Of a stretch of 64,000 bases of DNA, positions 47,441-59,470 are shown one piece after another (within the stretch, counting starts at the first letter, position 1; every line of letters starts with the position of its first letter). Below the pieces are notes generated by a model. It made no database searches and had not been told where the DNA came from. It saw nothing but the letters and a program-made list of their open reading frames with translations. The DNA is from Emmonsiellopsis sp. PD_33. Lineage: Eukaryota; Ascomycota; Eurotiomycetes; Onygenales; Ajellomycetaceae. The stretch spans positions 31,530 through 95,529 of the forward strand of contig JANTQF010000127.1 in assembly GCA_032988165.1 (NCBI GenBank), read 5' to 3'. The translations under genes were made by a program, and so were the position numbers.

Positions 47441-47940
47441 ATATTAAATAATATAAATTTAGTAGAAAATAATAATAAAAAGGAAGAAAATATAGGTAGA
47501 GATGAGAATACTTTATAGTGTCTAATTTCTTATAATAAAAGTTTTGTAGTTATTATCTGATTACTGCATTTATTTCCTTATTTCATTCATTTTTTCTTTA
47601 TTTTCTTTATTTGACTATATCCACTGATCAGTTTATTTTCTTTATTAGTTGTCTCTTTATGATTTAAATGCTGATGTGAATAGTATGTTAGAATCTAAAT
47701 ATATCTTTATATTTCTTTATAGTTCTCTTTGTTTTTTTCATTTTATAGCTATTAAGATAGTAATATATCTTTTTCTTTCTCTTATTTTGCCACCTACAGC
47801 TATCTTTACATCTTATATTTAAAAAACTATAAGAATACATTCTATTCTATATTTCTCTCTACTTTTCTCTCATCATTATTATAGATATCTCAGCCTTATT
47901 TTCAAACTAACTTATATAACATACAATAACATTATATCTA
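47441..47940. other. A+T-rich, T-rich stretch after element G pol
   Basis: Pyrimidine-rich DNA with long T runs. The 3' LTR of G would be expected here but none is recognised. Confidence 0.35.
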
Positions 47941-48975
47941 TAATTTCCCTCACTACCTTTCTGCAAAATATTAAACCACTAAAATCTCTATGTTCTGGCC
48001 CTGAAGCCTACTGATTTTCTCACCTTGATTAAATATGGGAAGTATAACACACAAAGAAGACCACACATCACATGTAGATTAACTGCACCCTTGGACCTCA
48101 GATCTTGAACCTTGGGCCTGGCAGTGTGCCTGGCAGTGCACCTGGCAATGCACACATGGTGCACACTTAGTAGCTAGCTATTAATATATATGCTACACAG
48201 GTTTCTTATGAAAAGAACTAGCAAATAGTCCTGTTACTATATGACTCCTACATTTGAAAAATACATACATTTTTACCTGTCTATTCCCATCACACTGTTC
48301 AATGACTCATAGTCTGCCTTTCAAATTAAAAGCCTTATATTCAATGCTGGATATTACAGGAAGCATAAGTTTGCAACTACTAGAGAGATTTAGAAGTATA
48401 TTGATATCTTTAATAGATACTTCAGTTTATACTATTAGATCTAGTGTGAAATTATCAATCTGATTATAAGTAGATATAAGAATAGGGAGGATAAAGTAGC
48501 TGCATATTTTAAGTAAATGAAAGAGGATGAGGCCTAATAGACAGTAATATCTAAAGCTGACTTCTACTATTATATAATAGAGATTTATTATGTGGTAGAG
48601 ACAGTCAAGATTTATTGAAATCACTCTTAGAAAGGATATAAAACTTGTGTGGAGTACTAAGGGAAGACTTTTACCAATAAATTCTAACTAATACTAAAGA
48701 AGGAGAAATGATGCTAGTATATAATAATTCTCATAAGAAATTGTGATTATCTATTTATAGTGAGAAGAATTAATCAGGTAATATAGATTCAGCTATATTG
48801 AAATTCTGAGAGAGGCATAAAGCTTTATAAAGAGCTGATGCTCTCTGATTTTGAGATAACCTTTAAATTAGATTTTATTAGTCTTAAATTAAATATAAAA
48901 GCTATTTATACTACTAAGCTTCATATTAGCTCTAGGGGAATTCTTACTCTAGGTATCCTACTATTTCTCTTTATA
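47941..48975 (+). pseudogene. Unrecognised decayed coding region holding a solo LTR
   Basis: Joining the sequence across the solo LTR (48043-48358 plus one GGAAG) gives one plus-strand frame: DFLTLIKYGKHKFATTREI, then YIDIFNRYF, KKEK, LFIVRRINQVI, ELMLSDFEITFKLDFISLKLNIKAIYTTKLHISSRGI. It has stops about every 15-25 codons, like the known genes here. The residue texture (charged, with aromatic spacing) suggests former protein coding. I cannot name a family. It may belong to another transposon whose next gene starts at 49282. Confidence 0.35.
48043..48358 (+). repeat. Solo LTR of family F (316 bp)
   Basis: Full-length LTR in the orientation opposite to element F, with perfect target duplication GGAAG (48038-48042, 48359-48363). 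Contains AGCAAATAG at 48220-48228. No internal sequence, so it arose by LTR-LTR recombination. Confidence 0.94.
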
Positions 48976-49281
48976 TCTATTAACCTTTAATCTTTAATTT
49001 TTTTATTTTTACCTTCTTAAAATCTTCAGCTTCAACCTTCTCTAACTTTACTGTATGATTCTCATATGACCAGCTAGATACCTCTATCTTTCCCTTACTC
49101 TTCTCAGGATAATTACTATTATTCTATATTAATTCTAATATTTCCTTCTATTTTCATATCTGATACTTCTGGAAACTTTAACCCTGATTCACCTACTTCT
49201 CACTCACAATATATCTCTAGTTAATTAGTTTTATTAATAATTACTTTTCTATCTAATATCAGCCTCTCCCATTTTGCCAGC

Positions 49282-49867
49282 ATGTCACCAGAAGAAATGA
49301 TGGAGCTTGAGAATCAAGATGCTAATAAGAAAGACTCTAATATTACTAAAGCTATTGAAAATTATTAGGAGACTAGCTATTATAGATGTATATATCATTA
49401 AAATGTCAAGCTTGCCCTGAAAGCTCAACTCAGCAATGCAAAAGAGCTGAATAATAGCTAGCTTATTAAGCTTCTAAATTAGCTTATAAAACTATTATCC
49501 TCTTTTTCTTTGTATTATCACTATACTATTAATCTTAAAGGAAAAATTGATTTACTAACTTAGAGTTTGAACTAAATGGCCTTAGCATTCAGACTTAATG
49601 CTATTATTAATAGCTGTAGAAATCTTAGCTAGATTCATACTACTAATAGTATTTTTCATTATTTTTGCAAAGATTATTACTCTACTCATTCAGAGAACCT
49701 TCTTTAAATATATTATATGAAGTATGCTACCTTCCCTTTCATCATTCTACTAAACTAGATAAATATATTGAAAAACCTCAGATTAGAAGATATAGATGTA
49801 GACTATACACTAAGTAATTAGAATAAGAATAACTCTTTATCTCTTTCAATTTTCTTCTGACTCTAAA
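49282..49867 (+). pseudogene. Unrecognised Gag-like reading frame
   Basis: ATG at 49282, MSPEEMMELENQDANKKDSNITKAIENY, then a helical, charged stretch with stops (LALKAQLSNAKELNNS, LNAIINSCRNLS). It resembles an N-terminal Gag or ORF1 in texture only. Cut by Ty3 copy C at 49872; about 200 bases continue at 55412-55618 without a clear domain. Confidence 0.35.
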
Positions 49868-49872
49868 TATAA
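49868..49872 (+). other. Left target duplication of Ty3 copy C (TATAA)
   Basis: Repeated at 55407-55411. Confidence 0.92.
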
Positions 49873-50126
49873 TGTAATAGATGTACTCTGATAAGTAGAT
49901 TGTGCAAGCTATACACTAGAATCAAGATTGTAATCACTAGAGAAAGAAAGAAAAAAGGAAAAGAAATTGTGAAATTATGTGATATAAATAGAAGAGAATT
50001 ATATGAGGTTAGAGTAGATAAATGTTCATATAAAGGCCCAGTTAGAGGCATCTAATTGAGCAATCAGAGATTGGATGAAGTTCAGGCAAGCTATGAATAT
50101 AGAGTATAAGAGTGTAGCCCTTTACA
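49873..50126 (-). repeat. 3' LTR of Ty3 copy C (254 bp)
   Basis: Minus strand starts TGTAAAGGGC. The polypurine tract AATAGGGGGAGATAA lies at 50127-50141. Confidence 0.94.
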
Positions 50127-53100
50127 TTATCTCCCCCTATTTAGTTTTGGAGGGCAGGCAGGAGGATTCAGAAAACCAGATGCAGCACAGCACAGGTAGA
50201 GTCTTATTAGATGGGTGCAGTTCTTTGTAATAGACAAGCACAGTAGTGTCTTGCAGGGTAGAGGTTGATTCCCACAAAGAGGCTTCATAGCTAAGTTACT
50301 TTACCAGATACTGAAATCCTCACCTATAGTAGCAGTAGTTGAAGATGACTTCAATCTTATACTCTACCTCATTATCTTCTCTAATGATGCCAGGTAGATG
50401 CCAGTCAGTGATCTCTTACAAGGGAAATAAGTTGATGAAGGTCTTATAGAGTAGATTTGTATGAAATATATTATGAATTCTGAGTAGTATGTTAAGATAG
50501 TAATTATAACTTCTCAGGACTTCAATGATAGTGTACTTAGCATATTAATAGTTAAATGTGTAAGATAGGTGATTAGTGGTGATATTTTAAAGGTCTAGCT
50601 AAATCTTATTACTTACCTCATAGCATTCAGTAGGATTTCAGCAGGCATTCACACAGTTCTATTAGTCTTACTGGGCACTGGTCATGGAGGATTCAGCCCA
50701 CTCATGGGCTTGCTGAAGTTTTGAGATGATGGTGTCTGTAATTTAGATTGAACTGCAGAGTAAAGTGGAAGGTTTGGATGATTTGATGAGATTAAGGACT
50801 TCAAGATTATAACTATATGAGAGGAAAAACAGGCTGACACCAGTACTGACAGTGTCACAGTCATTAATTGTAAGTTTAATGTGTAAGAGGAGTTTATTCT
50901 AATTGTTCTGAATATATGAATAGAACTTCTAGAGGTAGTTCTTAGTTATCTGAATCATATGTTCAGTGCTGCTGTTAGTTTCAGGGTAGTAGGCAGTTAA
51001 AAGGTGTTGGAAGATCTTGAGGAGCTAGTAGATTTAAGTTCAGACAGCTCTGATGAACTGAGTTTTACAGTCTGAGATGATTATATGGGGTAGATCATGC
51101 AGGCAATAAAATAAGCTTTAGAGAAAGATTTTTATCACTATAGGTATGTTCATCTTCATGTAGAATTCAAGAATAATGCCCTTACTAAGGTGATTAATAA
51201 TGATGAGGACATTCTTATAGCTATTATTCATAAGGAGGTTTATTGTGAAATTAATGGTGACATCACATCAGACATATTTGGAAATTAGGAGAGACTTGAG
51301 CAGATCTTAGTGGCAGTCTTGCCAGGTAATAATGGATTGGCAGACATTGTAATTTTGAATGAACTATCAGATGCTCTGAGACATATTAGGCCAGTAGAAG
51401 TCTTAAGATAGAATCTAGTAGAGTACTTTACAGCCTGAGTAATCAGTCATTAAGGAGTTATGAGTTTCTTGTATGATTCAGGTGCATAATGGTTCTGAAT
51501 CAGGAACTCACTGCCTCCTCTGAAAGTATAATTAGGAGTCAGGGTCTACAGAGCACTCAGTGATGTCAACATGAGCTTGAAGTTTGAGTGGAAAATAATG
51601 AGCTTTATTCTAAATGACCTGAGTCATTGCCTGAAAGCATTCATCAGAGATGATAGTAATATTTCAGAGTTTTTGAAGTAGGAATGAGGTAGTTGTGATT
51701 GACAGGGCAATAAATGAGACATGTATTACTCTATGTGATGTTACTTTGAATTCTTTAAGAATTTATGGATCTAATAGTCTCTGTTTGTGATTTACCCAGT
51801 AGGTGTCAGAGTCTTTGGAAGGCATATTCTATTTATATTAGAAGAGGGTGTTAACTATAGAGTTCTCTGTGCTAGAGTGATAATAAATTATGAAATGAAA
51901 GTAGCTAAGGAATTCAACCCAGTACATCTGATGTTCAGAGAGTTTATAAGTCATTATGAAATATCAGAGGTTCTTATAATCTATAATAATTTTAAAGTCT
52001 TTTACACTGTGAAGTTTGAAGTCCCACTCTTCTAGATATTAGATGATGATAAGGAGCTTCTTATCATAAATCTCATAATTAACTTCAGCAGGGCTGAGCT
52101 TCTTGAATATAAATATATAGAGTTGTAGAATATCTTTATCATCTCATTGCATGAGAGTACTACCTGTGATGTAATCAGAAGAGTCTGTTTCAACCACTAT
52201 TAGATTATCAGAGTTAAATGTGATGAGCATTAGGATAGAGATGAATATCTACTTAAGGTGTGTGAATATCTTATCTACTTCCTTAGACCATTGAAACTAC
52301 TAGTTCTTGTGTGTGAGATCAGTTAGTGGTTAGATGATGTCAGAAAAGTCCTGAATGAAGCATCAGTAGAAATTTGTGAATTCTAGGAAGTCTTGCATGT
52401 CTTTTATAGTTATAGGGGCCTCTCATTTAAGGATAGTGGTGATCTTCTTAAGGTCCATACAGACTTCCTTCTCTACCTCTATGATGAAGCTGAGGTAAGT
52501 CATCTCTTAAACTTTGAAGATAGATTTATTAATGTTAATTAGGAGATTATATTTATAGAGGCAGGTAAGGACCTTTCAGATGTACTTCTAGTGTTGCTTG
52601 CAGGATCTATTGGTGAAGATAAGAATATCATCAAGGTAGGTAGAAGTAAATTCAACTAAATAGTTCTATAAGGCCCAGTTGATGTATTTCTAGAAGGTGC
52701 TTGGGGCATTTATAAGGCTAAAGAGGATGACTATCCACTCAAATAGACTATATCTTATGTGAAAGGTAGTTAGCTATTTATTGCCTTCTATGATTCAGAT
52801 CTTATAGAATGTGGAAATGATATCAAGCTTTATAAACTACTTAGCTTGTCTGATCTGTTTGAGAATTTCATTGATTAGTGGCAGTAGATAACAATCTTTT
52901 TAGGTGAGGCAGTTAAGGCTCTAATAGTTGACACAGAATTGAAGGCCTCCATCTGGCTTCTTTGCAAAAAGCATAAGTATGCCCACAGGCAAGTTACTAA
53001 TGTGAATGAAACCTTTATCCAGAAGGTCATTAAGGGTCTTATAGAGCACAAGCAGTTCATCACATGACATATTATATAGGGGTCTCTAGGGTAGCTGAGG

Positions 53101-53800
53101 ATCTTTGCCATCTATCTTCTCAAGTTCAATATGATGATTGTGTATACTGCAGAATAGCAGAAGCTTCTTAGTAATCTTATAATTAAAAATATTAAGAAAT
53201 TTATAATAGTGTAGAGGGAGGACTGTTACAGGGTCAGTCTTCAGATTCTTAAAGAGTTGTAAGAGAGCCTTCTCTATATTAACTATACTAGTAGTGAAGA
53301 TTTCAATAGGAGATTGGGACTTAAATTTCTGATTACAGCTTTAGAGGAGATTATAGGTATTAATGGAGATTTGGTGAAGATCAGTAGTCTTATGAATATC
53401 TTTTTTAGAGATGTAGATGCCTCTAGGGAATACAACACATTAATTATAAGTATTAATAAGGACTTGATGTTTGGATAGCTATAATAGGCCTAGCATGAAG
53501 TTATATGGGAGATTCTCAATTTTATATGTATAAGTGTTTTCTTAGAGGAATTTGCTAACATCAACATTGAGCTTCATCATATTTCATATAAAGCTACCTG
53601 TGTCACCATTGACACCTTCAATCCTTTGAAGGTTGATTGGGATATACAGGAGGTTATAATGATTAACCATGTGAGAGTAAATCATTGAATAGTAACAGTA
53701 ATCACTATTCACCATAGCATTCATATTAAAAGAATGATTAACTATGATAGATATAAGAATCACTGAAACAGTCATTTTCTTCTCAAAGGTCTTCCTATCT
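50127..53800 (-). pseudogene. pol: Ty3 copy C pol: protease, RT, RNase H, integrase, chromodomain
   Basis: Protease: open 53775-53584, reading MTVSVILISIIVNHSFNMNAM, then VNSDYCYY, so DSG has become NSD. RT about 53050-52500 with DLLDKGFIHISNLPVG, FIKLDIISTFY and an intact active site STYLDDILIFT at about 52640-52620. RNase H about 52200-51950 (VVETDSSDYITGSTLMQ). Integrase about 51700-50650 with ISDCKTQF (second catalytic Asp kept, about 51085) and YYPETNSSTEHMIQ (catalytic Glu kept). Chromodomain about 50375-50240, followed by a short tail to the polypurine tract. There is no long 3' region and no opposite-strand gene, unlike E and F. The 82-codon plus-strand frame at 51787 is a shadow. Confidence 0.88.
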
Positions 53801-55152
53801 AACTCTGGGAGCTTCTACTCATAATTTCACATAGAAGCTAGTCTTTTCCCAAGTCTGACTTGATGTCTTTAAAGTCTTCCTCCTCTTTGGGCTTGGTCTG
53901 TATGTTTATGGATCATATAGGCAGTTTTGGGGGAACATGGGTTCTGTGGCAGTTAGCAGCTCTATGCCTAGGTTTGTTGCAGTTAATGTAGACACCTTGA
54001 GCACAGCAGTTAATAATAATGATAGTAATCATATTTGAGATGTAGAATGCATTTATGTGAGTAGGCCCTGTAAGTGTTCAATTCATAGCATTTAGGTTCT
54101 TTAGTAGAGAGGTCTTAGAGAAGGCCTCCTCAGAGATGGTAAGGGTGCTACCATGAATTCAGCCCTGAATAGCCTTAATCTCAGACAGGTTGTTTTCTAT
54201 GCTGTGGAGCTTCATACAATACTTAAGGTATGTAAGAGGTTTGTTGGAGGCAATGATCTGCTGCAGAAGTTTAAACTTGATGGCTTTTTTAAGTAGGATC
54301 TTCTTGACAGTATCATCTCATAATTAGCTGCTGACCTTCAGGATCTTCTGATTGAACCTTGAGAGGAAAGTGGTGAATAGGTCAGTTTTCTGATGAATAC
54401 TGTGTAACCAGGTTAAGGCCTTCTAGGCTACTAAAGAATTAAAGAAAAGGATGTCAAGCTAATTGAGAATGACATCAGAGGTTATAGAAATGAGCTTAAT
54501 ATTAGCCTTCATCTAAGGGTGGAATTGGGTGACAGTAGTGCCAGAGAGTTGGGTGTAGATGTATCAGGCCTGATTAGTGAGAGATCTAATTGTGTAGCTG
54601 TTTAAAGTGATTTTAGCTTTCACACTGAGATGCCAGGTAGAATATTTAATGATTTATTCACCCATAAATTTCTTAAGGGTAGTGAGCCTTTCTTTTGGGT
54701 GTCTTGGGAAGTCCTCAAAAGGAGCAGTTGGATGAGTAGGAGTTAGAACAGGAGCTGAAGTTGATATGAGTATACAGTTTTATTTAACAATAAGGTTGAT
54801 CTTATTTGCAAGCTACTAAATGAAGTTTTGGAATTTAGTATTAAGACTCTAAGAAGGGGTGCTGTCTTCACATGGTGGGTTCATATTCATAATGGATTTA
54901 AAAGATTATTTGAATTCAGAGAGTTTGGGGGATTCAGGAAGTTTGAAGGATTTAGAAAGTTTAAAGGAAAATCTCATGAGATATTAATGTAGACTATCAG
55001 GGCTTTAGGGCCTTTTGCTAACATGTTGTCCAGCAGAGCTGAGCTGATTGTATTTTAGATTTTGGAAGAATCTACTATATATATGAATCACATTCAGGGG
55101 GGGTGAATATAATGAGGATCTCTAAGAAGAGATCAAGTAAGTAATTACAAAA
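53801..55152 (-). pseudogene. gag: Ty3 copy C gag and leader
   Basis: The zinc knuckle at about 53995-53942 reads VYINCNKPRHRAANC. The first Cys has become Tyr and the Gly has become Arg; the second Cys, His and last Cys are kept. Upstream, stops break the capsid region. The primer binding site next to the 5' LTR reads GTAATTAC with one decayed base relative to copy A. Confidence 0.78.
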
Positions 55153-55406
55153 TATAATGGGTGCACTCTGATAAGTGAATCATGCAAGCTATATACTAGA
55201 ATCAAGATTGTAATTGCTAGAGAAAGAAAGGAAAAAGGAAAAGAAATTGCAAGATCATGCAATATAAACAGAAGAGAATTACATAAGGTCAGAGTGGATA
55301 AATATTCATATAAAGGCCCAGTTAGAGGCATCTAATTAGGCAGTTAGAGATTGGGTAAAGTTCAGGCAAGCTATGAATATAGGGTATAAGAGTGTAGCCC
55401 TTCACA
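55153..55406 (-). repeat. 5' LTR of Ty3 copy C (254 bp)
   Basis: Contains the exact 11-nt priming motif AGCAATTACAA (minus, 55208-55218), matching the complement of the primer binding site of copy A. Followed by TATAA. Confidence 0.94.
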
Positions 55407-55618
55407 TATAATTAGCTAAGAGAAATGTGTCAACTACATTTAACACACTCAGAAAAATTGTGTCATATGAATGAGATATATACTCATTCTATTAGTAAAA
55501 AGACTAGAAGTTGCTGAAGTAGCTCTACATGATGCTTTATGAAATCATCTAGCAAATAATTTATTAGAATTTAGTTTACTATATCTAGTATGTTTAAGAA
55601 TTAACACCCTAATAGTGA

Positions 55619-56318
55619 TTCTTTGAACATGTCTTCCCCTTCAAATTTCTGAATGTAAATATTCTCATTTGAAAGCCCTCATCAAGATCTATTTACCATT
55701 CAATTTTGATGAGGTTTGGATCAGAACTGGGGGCATGATGTGCAAAAATGTGGTTTTATTAAAAAAGTAGGAGGTTATCTCTCTTCTTCATTACAGCATT
55801 ATAACTGCCAGTCTAAATATCATATAAATTGAGTGACAGGTAGATTAAAGCCTATTTTTTCATTTGAAAGAATCATCAAGCATTTTCAAGTCAAATTAAT
55901 TGAGTTATCATAGTTTCAATTGCCTGCAAAAACTCTAATCATTTTGATTTTCCCTCTCCTGCTGTGCCAAGCCTCTCTCCCAACCTTCCCCAGCCAATTT
56001 GGCTGGTACACCTTCAAAACAGAGCTCACCTAACAAGAAAACCACTCCTCTCCCTTACTGTCCTCCCTTGTCCTCCTTTGAAATGCTCTCCCCCCCCTAT
56101 ACTTAATATTAGAGAAGGAATTTCTTTGTCTGAGGAGTAGCTTGATCCCTGCAAACAAAAGATATATAAAAATATATTCTTATATATATATATCTGGTGA
56201 TAGAGAGTGTGATACTTACTTGAGGTATTTCCCAGTTGATTCTCTTTGCAAACTCAGAGCTATTTAGTAGGATATAGTGGTCTATTTTGACTGAGGAGGA
56301 TCTCAGTTAGTTATAGAT
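55619..56318 (+). repeat. R1 repeat, copy 2 (uninterrupted, ~700 bp)
   Basis: Matches R1 copy 1 with transition differences, and lacks the copia element. At about 55690-55705 it shows the empty target CCATTCAATTTT. Ends at the same point as copy 1 and is followed by unrelated sequence. Confidence 0.82.
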
Positions 56319-56329
56319 AAAGCTGCTGC

Positions 56330-56580
56330 TGATATAGAATTTCCCATGGAATTTCTTATCTCATAATATTATAAGATGAGATGAGAAAAAATAGTTCATC
56401 TCATAAGATTTTATCTGTGGAATGAGACAAACCATGGGATTTAAAATTTTTTATAGAATGAGATATGAGATTTTAATTTTCCTATAAGATGAGACATGAG
56501 AATTCATTCTAACTATAAGATGAGATATAAGATTTCATCTCATAAGATGAGAATTCCCATCTCATTAAGTATCTACTGGG
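56330..56580. repeat. Palindrome-rich patch of ATCTCAT / ATGAGAT words
   Basis: Many copies of ATCTCATA and AGATGAGAT in both orientations within 250 bp (for example near 56368, 56375, 56398, 56518, 56535, 56560). They would let the strand fold on itself at many points. No reading frame. Might be a MITE remnant, but I see no clear terminal repeat or target duplication. Confidence 0.5.
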
Positions 56581-56990
56581 CCTAATCATGTGATCTATTG
56601 AGATAATAAGAAAAGATAATAGGCTATAAAAAAAAGATAAAAGTATCTTTTAACTATTTATAATACTTTATCACTTTATATCTACTGAGCTACTATCAGA
56701 ATTATATGTAAGATTATTAATATAATAAAGGTTTCAGGCAGAGGCATTATAGCTATCTAAGGACTGGATGCTGGACAACCCTCTTACCCTGCTACTTAAA
56801 TAGCTAGTAAGGCCACTTAATTTATAGGTGTTAACATGATGGTGGTGGAGAATCTCACACTGAAAGTCAAATAGATAATCTATAGTCAGCTAAATACCTC
56901 ACCTTAATGACTGCTGAGTTATAATGTGTGATTTTGATTGTATTAGTATATATTATATTTTTAACCCCATTAAAAAATTCCTGGTAGTTA
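56581..56990. other. Unassigned A+T-rich DNA
   Basis: Nothing recognised; a short purine-rich GATGGTGGTGGAGAATC near 56838 is the only notable feature. Confidence 0.35.
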
Positions 56991-56995
56991 CATGT

Positions 56996-57455
56996 CAAAA
57001 AAAAAAAGCCCACTGCATGGTTCAAACCCTGGCCTATATTTCAATGAGGTTAAAAAAAAAGCATTATTAGTTATTAGCACAGTGATTACTCACTATATTA
57101 ATAACTAATAATGCATGTTAGTGCAGATCTGAATTATATGATATAGCTCATTATATACTAAAAAAAAATATTACTTACTATATGATTTAAACCCTAGTTT
57201 ATATTTCAATAAGATTTAAAAGAGCATCATCTGTTATTAGTGCAGTAGTTACTCACTATGCTAATAATAGATGATGCTGTTAGTATTAATCTAAATTATA
57301 TAATATAGCTTATTATATATAAAAAAAAATGCTCACTATATGATTTGAACTCTAGCCTATATTTTGTATAGGTTTAAAAAAAGCACCATCCATCATTAAT
57401 CATTATAATAATAATAGATGATGCATGTTAGGTCAAACCTAAACTAAATTATATT
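56996..57455. repeat. Tandem hairpin repeat, three ~160-bp units
   Basis: Units begin at about 56998, 57160 and 57319. Each has an A run, a phrase like GGTTCAAACCC/GATTTAAACCC/GATTTGAACTC, then an inverted repeat. In unit 1 the arms GCATTATTAGTTATTA and TAATAACTAATAATGC flank a loop that is itself palindromic (AGTGA...TCACT). Unit 2 has different arms that still pair. The GGTTCAAACCC of unit 1 resembles a Pol III B box, but no tRNA fold could be recognised. Confidence 0.7.
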
Positions 57456-57839
57456 TCTTATCTCAACTCTGCCTGTAGATTTAACATGATGAGATTCCCA
57501 GAGACTATGATAGTATACTAATACAGTATATAAATAATATAAGATATAATAGCTAAAGATAATAATCTTAGTATACTATATTTTAGATATCTTCTCTGAA
57601 TGCTAAGTTATTAATTATCATCTCAAAATCCAGTATTTCTTTCTATATCCTTCTTTGTCTGGCTATACTTGCACATGAGAACCATCCTAATGAACACTCC
57701 TCTATTAGTTGTTTCTCTTTAGATGTAAGTTTCTTCTTTCCCACTATAATATTTATATCATTATTTTCTTTATTATTATTAGTTTCATCCTCTACTACAT
57801 TCTTCTCATTTTACTTTTTCTCTACCTATAGTTACTTCC

Positions 57840-59470
57840 TTTTATTTGTATGTTTCACTAGTATGATCTTATGCATTATCTTTCCTAATAATAATAACTG
57901 ATCTCATGAGATAACATGATAGCTCACACTGAACTGCTGTTCAATCCCTATACTTCTAATTGAAATTAATAGAATGTCTCTGGCTATTAATATAATAATT
58001 AGATATATTAATTTAATTGTCTTCTACACTAATAAGATATTTTCCTCTGGATTAAGACTGTTATTTAGATACCAATTAAATTTATTAATATGAATAACTG
58101 AAGGTGACTGCTGATATAATGTAGAAAACAATTAATAAGCCTGGAAAGTTATTAGTACTAAGTAAATTAAGAAAATAAAAGAGGGTAAATATCTACCTAC
58201 AGTTGATTATTAGTAGTTGCAGGTTGATGAGGTAAATACTATTTTTCATAGTATATCTTTACATATTATAATGATTGAGCTTTTATCTCTAGCTCTCATT
58301 CCTCATCATTATAAGCTAATAATTATAAATATAGATTCAGAATTATAGTAGTACAGTAAATCTCTCTCATACCACTATTAGCATTAGTATCTAAATAGTA
58401 TTTCTTTAGTTTATTATATGTAACTTTCAGTGCAATCTCCAAGCTACTCTAAATGATTAGAATTTTATAGGCTGCCTCAGAAAGCTGTTCATCAAGATGG
58501 TTGAATAGTATATTATAAATTAAAAATACATTATAGATGAGTAGTATGTCTGTATCTGAAAGAGCCTTAGTAATCTATTAGAATGAATAAAGTAGGGTAA
58601 TAACATACATAATGAGCTATCATTTATTATTACTCAACTAGAGATAGTGAAGCTTGAAGTTATTCTGAGTCACTACCCAGTAATGAATTGAATCCCTAAG
58701 TTACAGTATATAGATGTATATAAGATATATTGAGCTCTATCAGGTCTTAACATTCTGAATCATTTAGAGCTTAATGTGGTTTAACTGGAGCTTCTAAAAG
58801 CTTTTAATTTATTAGGGAGAACTTGAGAGAGCATTGGCAAGTAGGTGTAACTAGTTAAATAATTAATAAATTAGAAATATTATTAAATTATTATCATGAA
58901 TTATTATATATCTTTAAGGGTGTATAACTAAATAAGATCTTCTCTCTATCACTTATATTAATATTATTCTCATGAAATGTCTATGGGACATTATTATTTA
59001 TTAACTCAATTTATAGGTCTCCAACTAGTTGTTTTACCACTAGCTGCATAATATGAGCTACATAAGAAAGTTAATACATTTTAGCATCTCAGTGAACTCC
59101 ATCCTCTGCATACAGGCATTTCTCTAAAGATGCTACTAATATATTATTATTTACTATATTATCAGCTATGAGAGTAAAAATATCATCTTCAATCCATATA
59201 TTATATATATACTGCATCACATATTCTACTATATTATCACCAGTGTGCATATTACTAAGATGCTCAAAATCAATCAATGCCTCTATATACTCCCATTTCT
59301 AGGTGACATAGTAGCCTTTAATATAGAGAAATATTAAATTATTTGTGCTTATTCATGCATTTAAGATCAGTGCAATCTTTATACTAAGGATTCAGTCTGA
59401 GAGTAGGTCTTTTATCATCATTTCATAGGAGTTATTCAGCTCTTTTTGCAGGGCAGTCTGTTTTAAAAGG
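57840..59470 (-). pseudogene. hAT transposase remnant
   Basis: On the minus strand: ILNA-x-ISTNNLIFLYIKGYYVT, then an open stretch 59277-59089 reading IDFEHLSNMHTGDNIVEYV and LIADNIVNNN. These are the hAT catalytic blocks, with the 'H.G.N' and 'D..N' pattern. At about 58500-58330 is KVTYNRLKKYYLDT. At about 58030-57900 is the C-terminal dimerisation block reading ARDILLISIRSIGIEQQFSVSYHVIS. Many stops. The N-terminal BED zinc finger is not identifiable and no terminal repeats were found. Confidence 0.75.

Larger units (their letters stand above)
49873..55406 (-). mobile_element. Ty3 chromovirus copy C, complete but decayed (5,534 bp)
   Basis: 254-bp LTRs at both ends, TSD TATAA, minus strand, gag-pol in one direction. 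Same family as copies A and B. It supplies the undisturbed version of the E target site. Confidence 0.95.

Noticed and set aside
51787..52035. 82-codon plus-strand frame
   Set aside because: Antisense to the RNase H-integrase linker of Ty3 copy C.
53584..53775. Possible independent small membrane protein
   Set aside because: It is the protease region of copy C in frame with pol, with the DSG block visible as NSD.
57000..57050. tRNA gene suggested by GGTTCAAACCC
   Set aside because: No acceptor, D or anticodon arm could be paired around it, and it lies in a tandem repeat.
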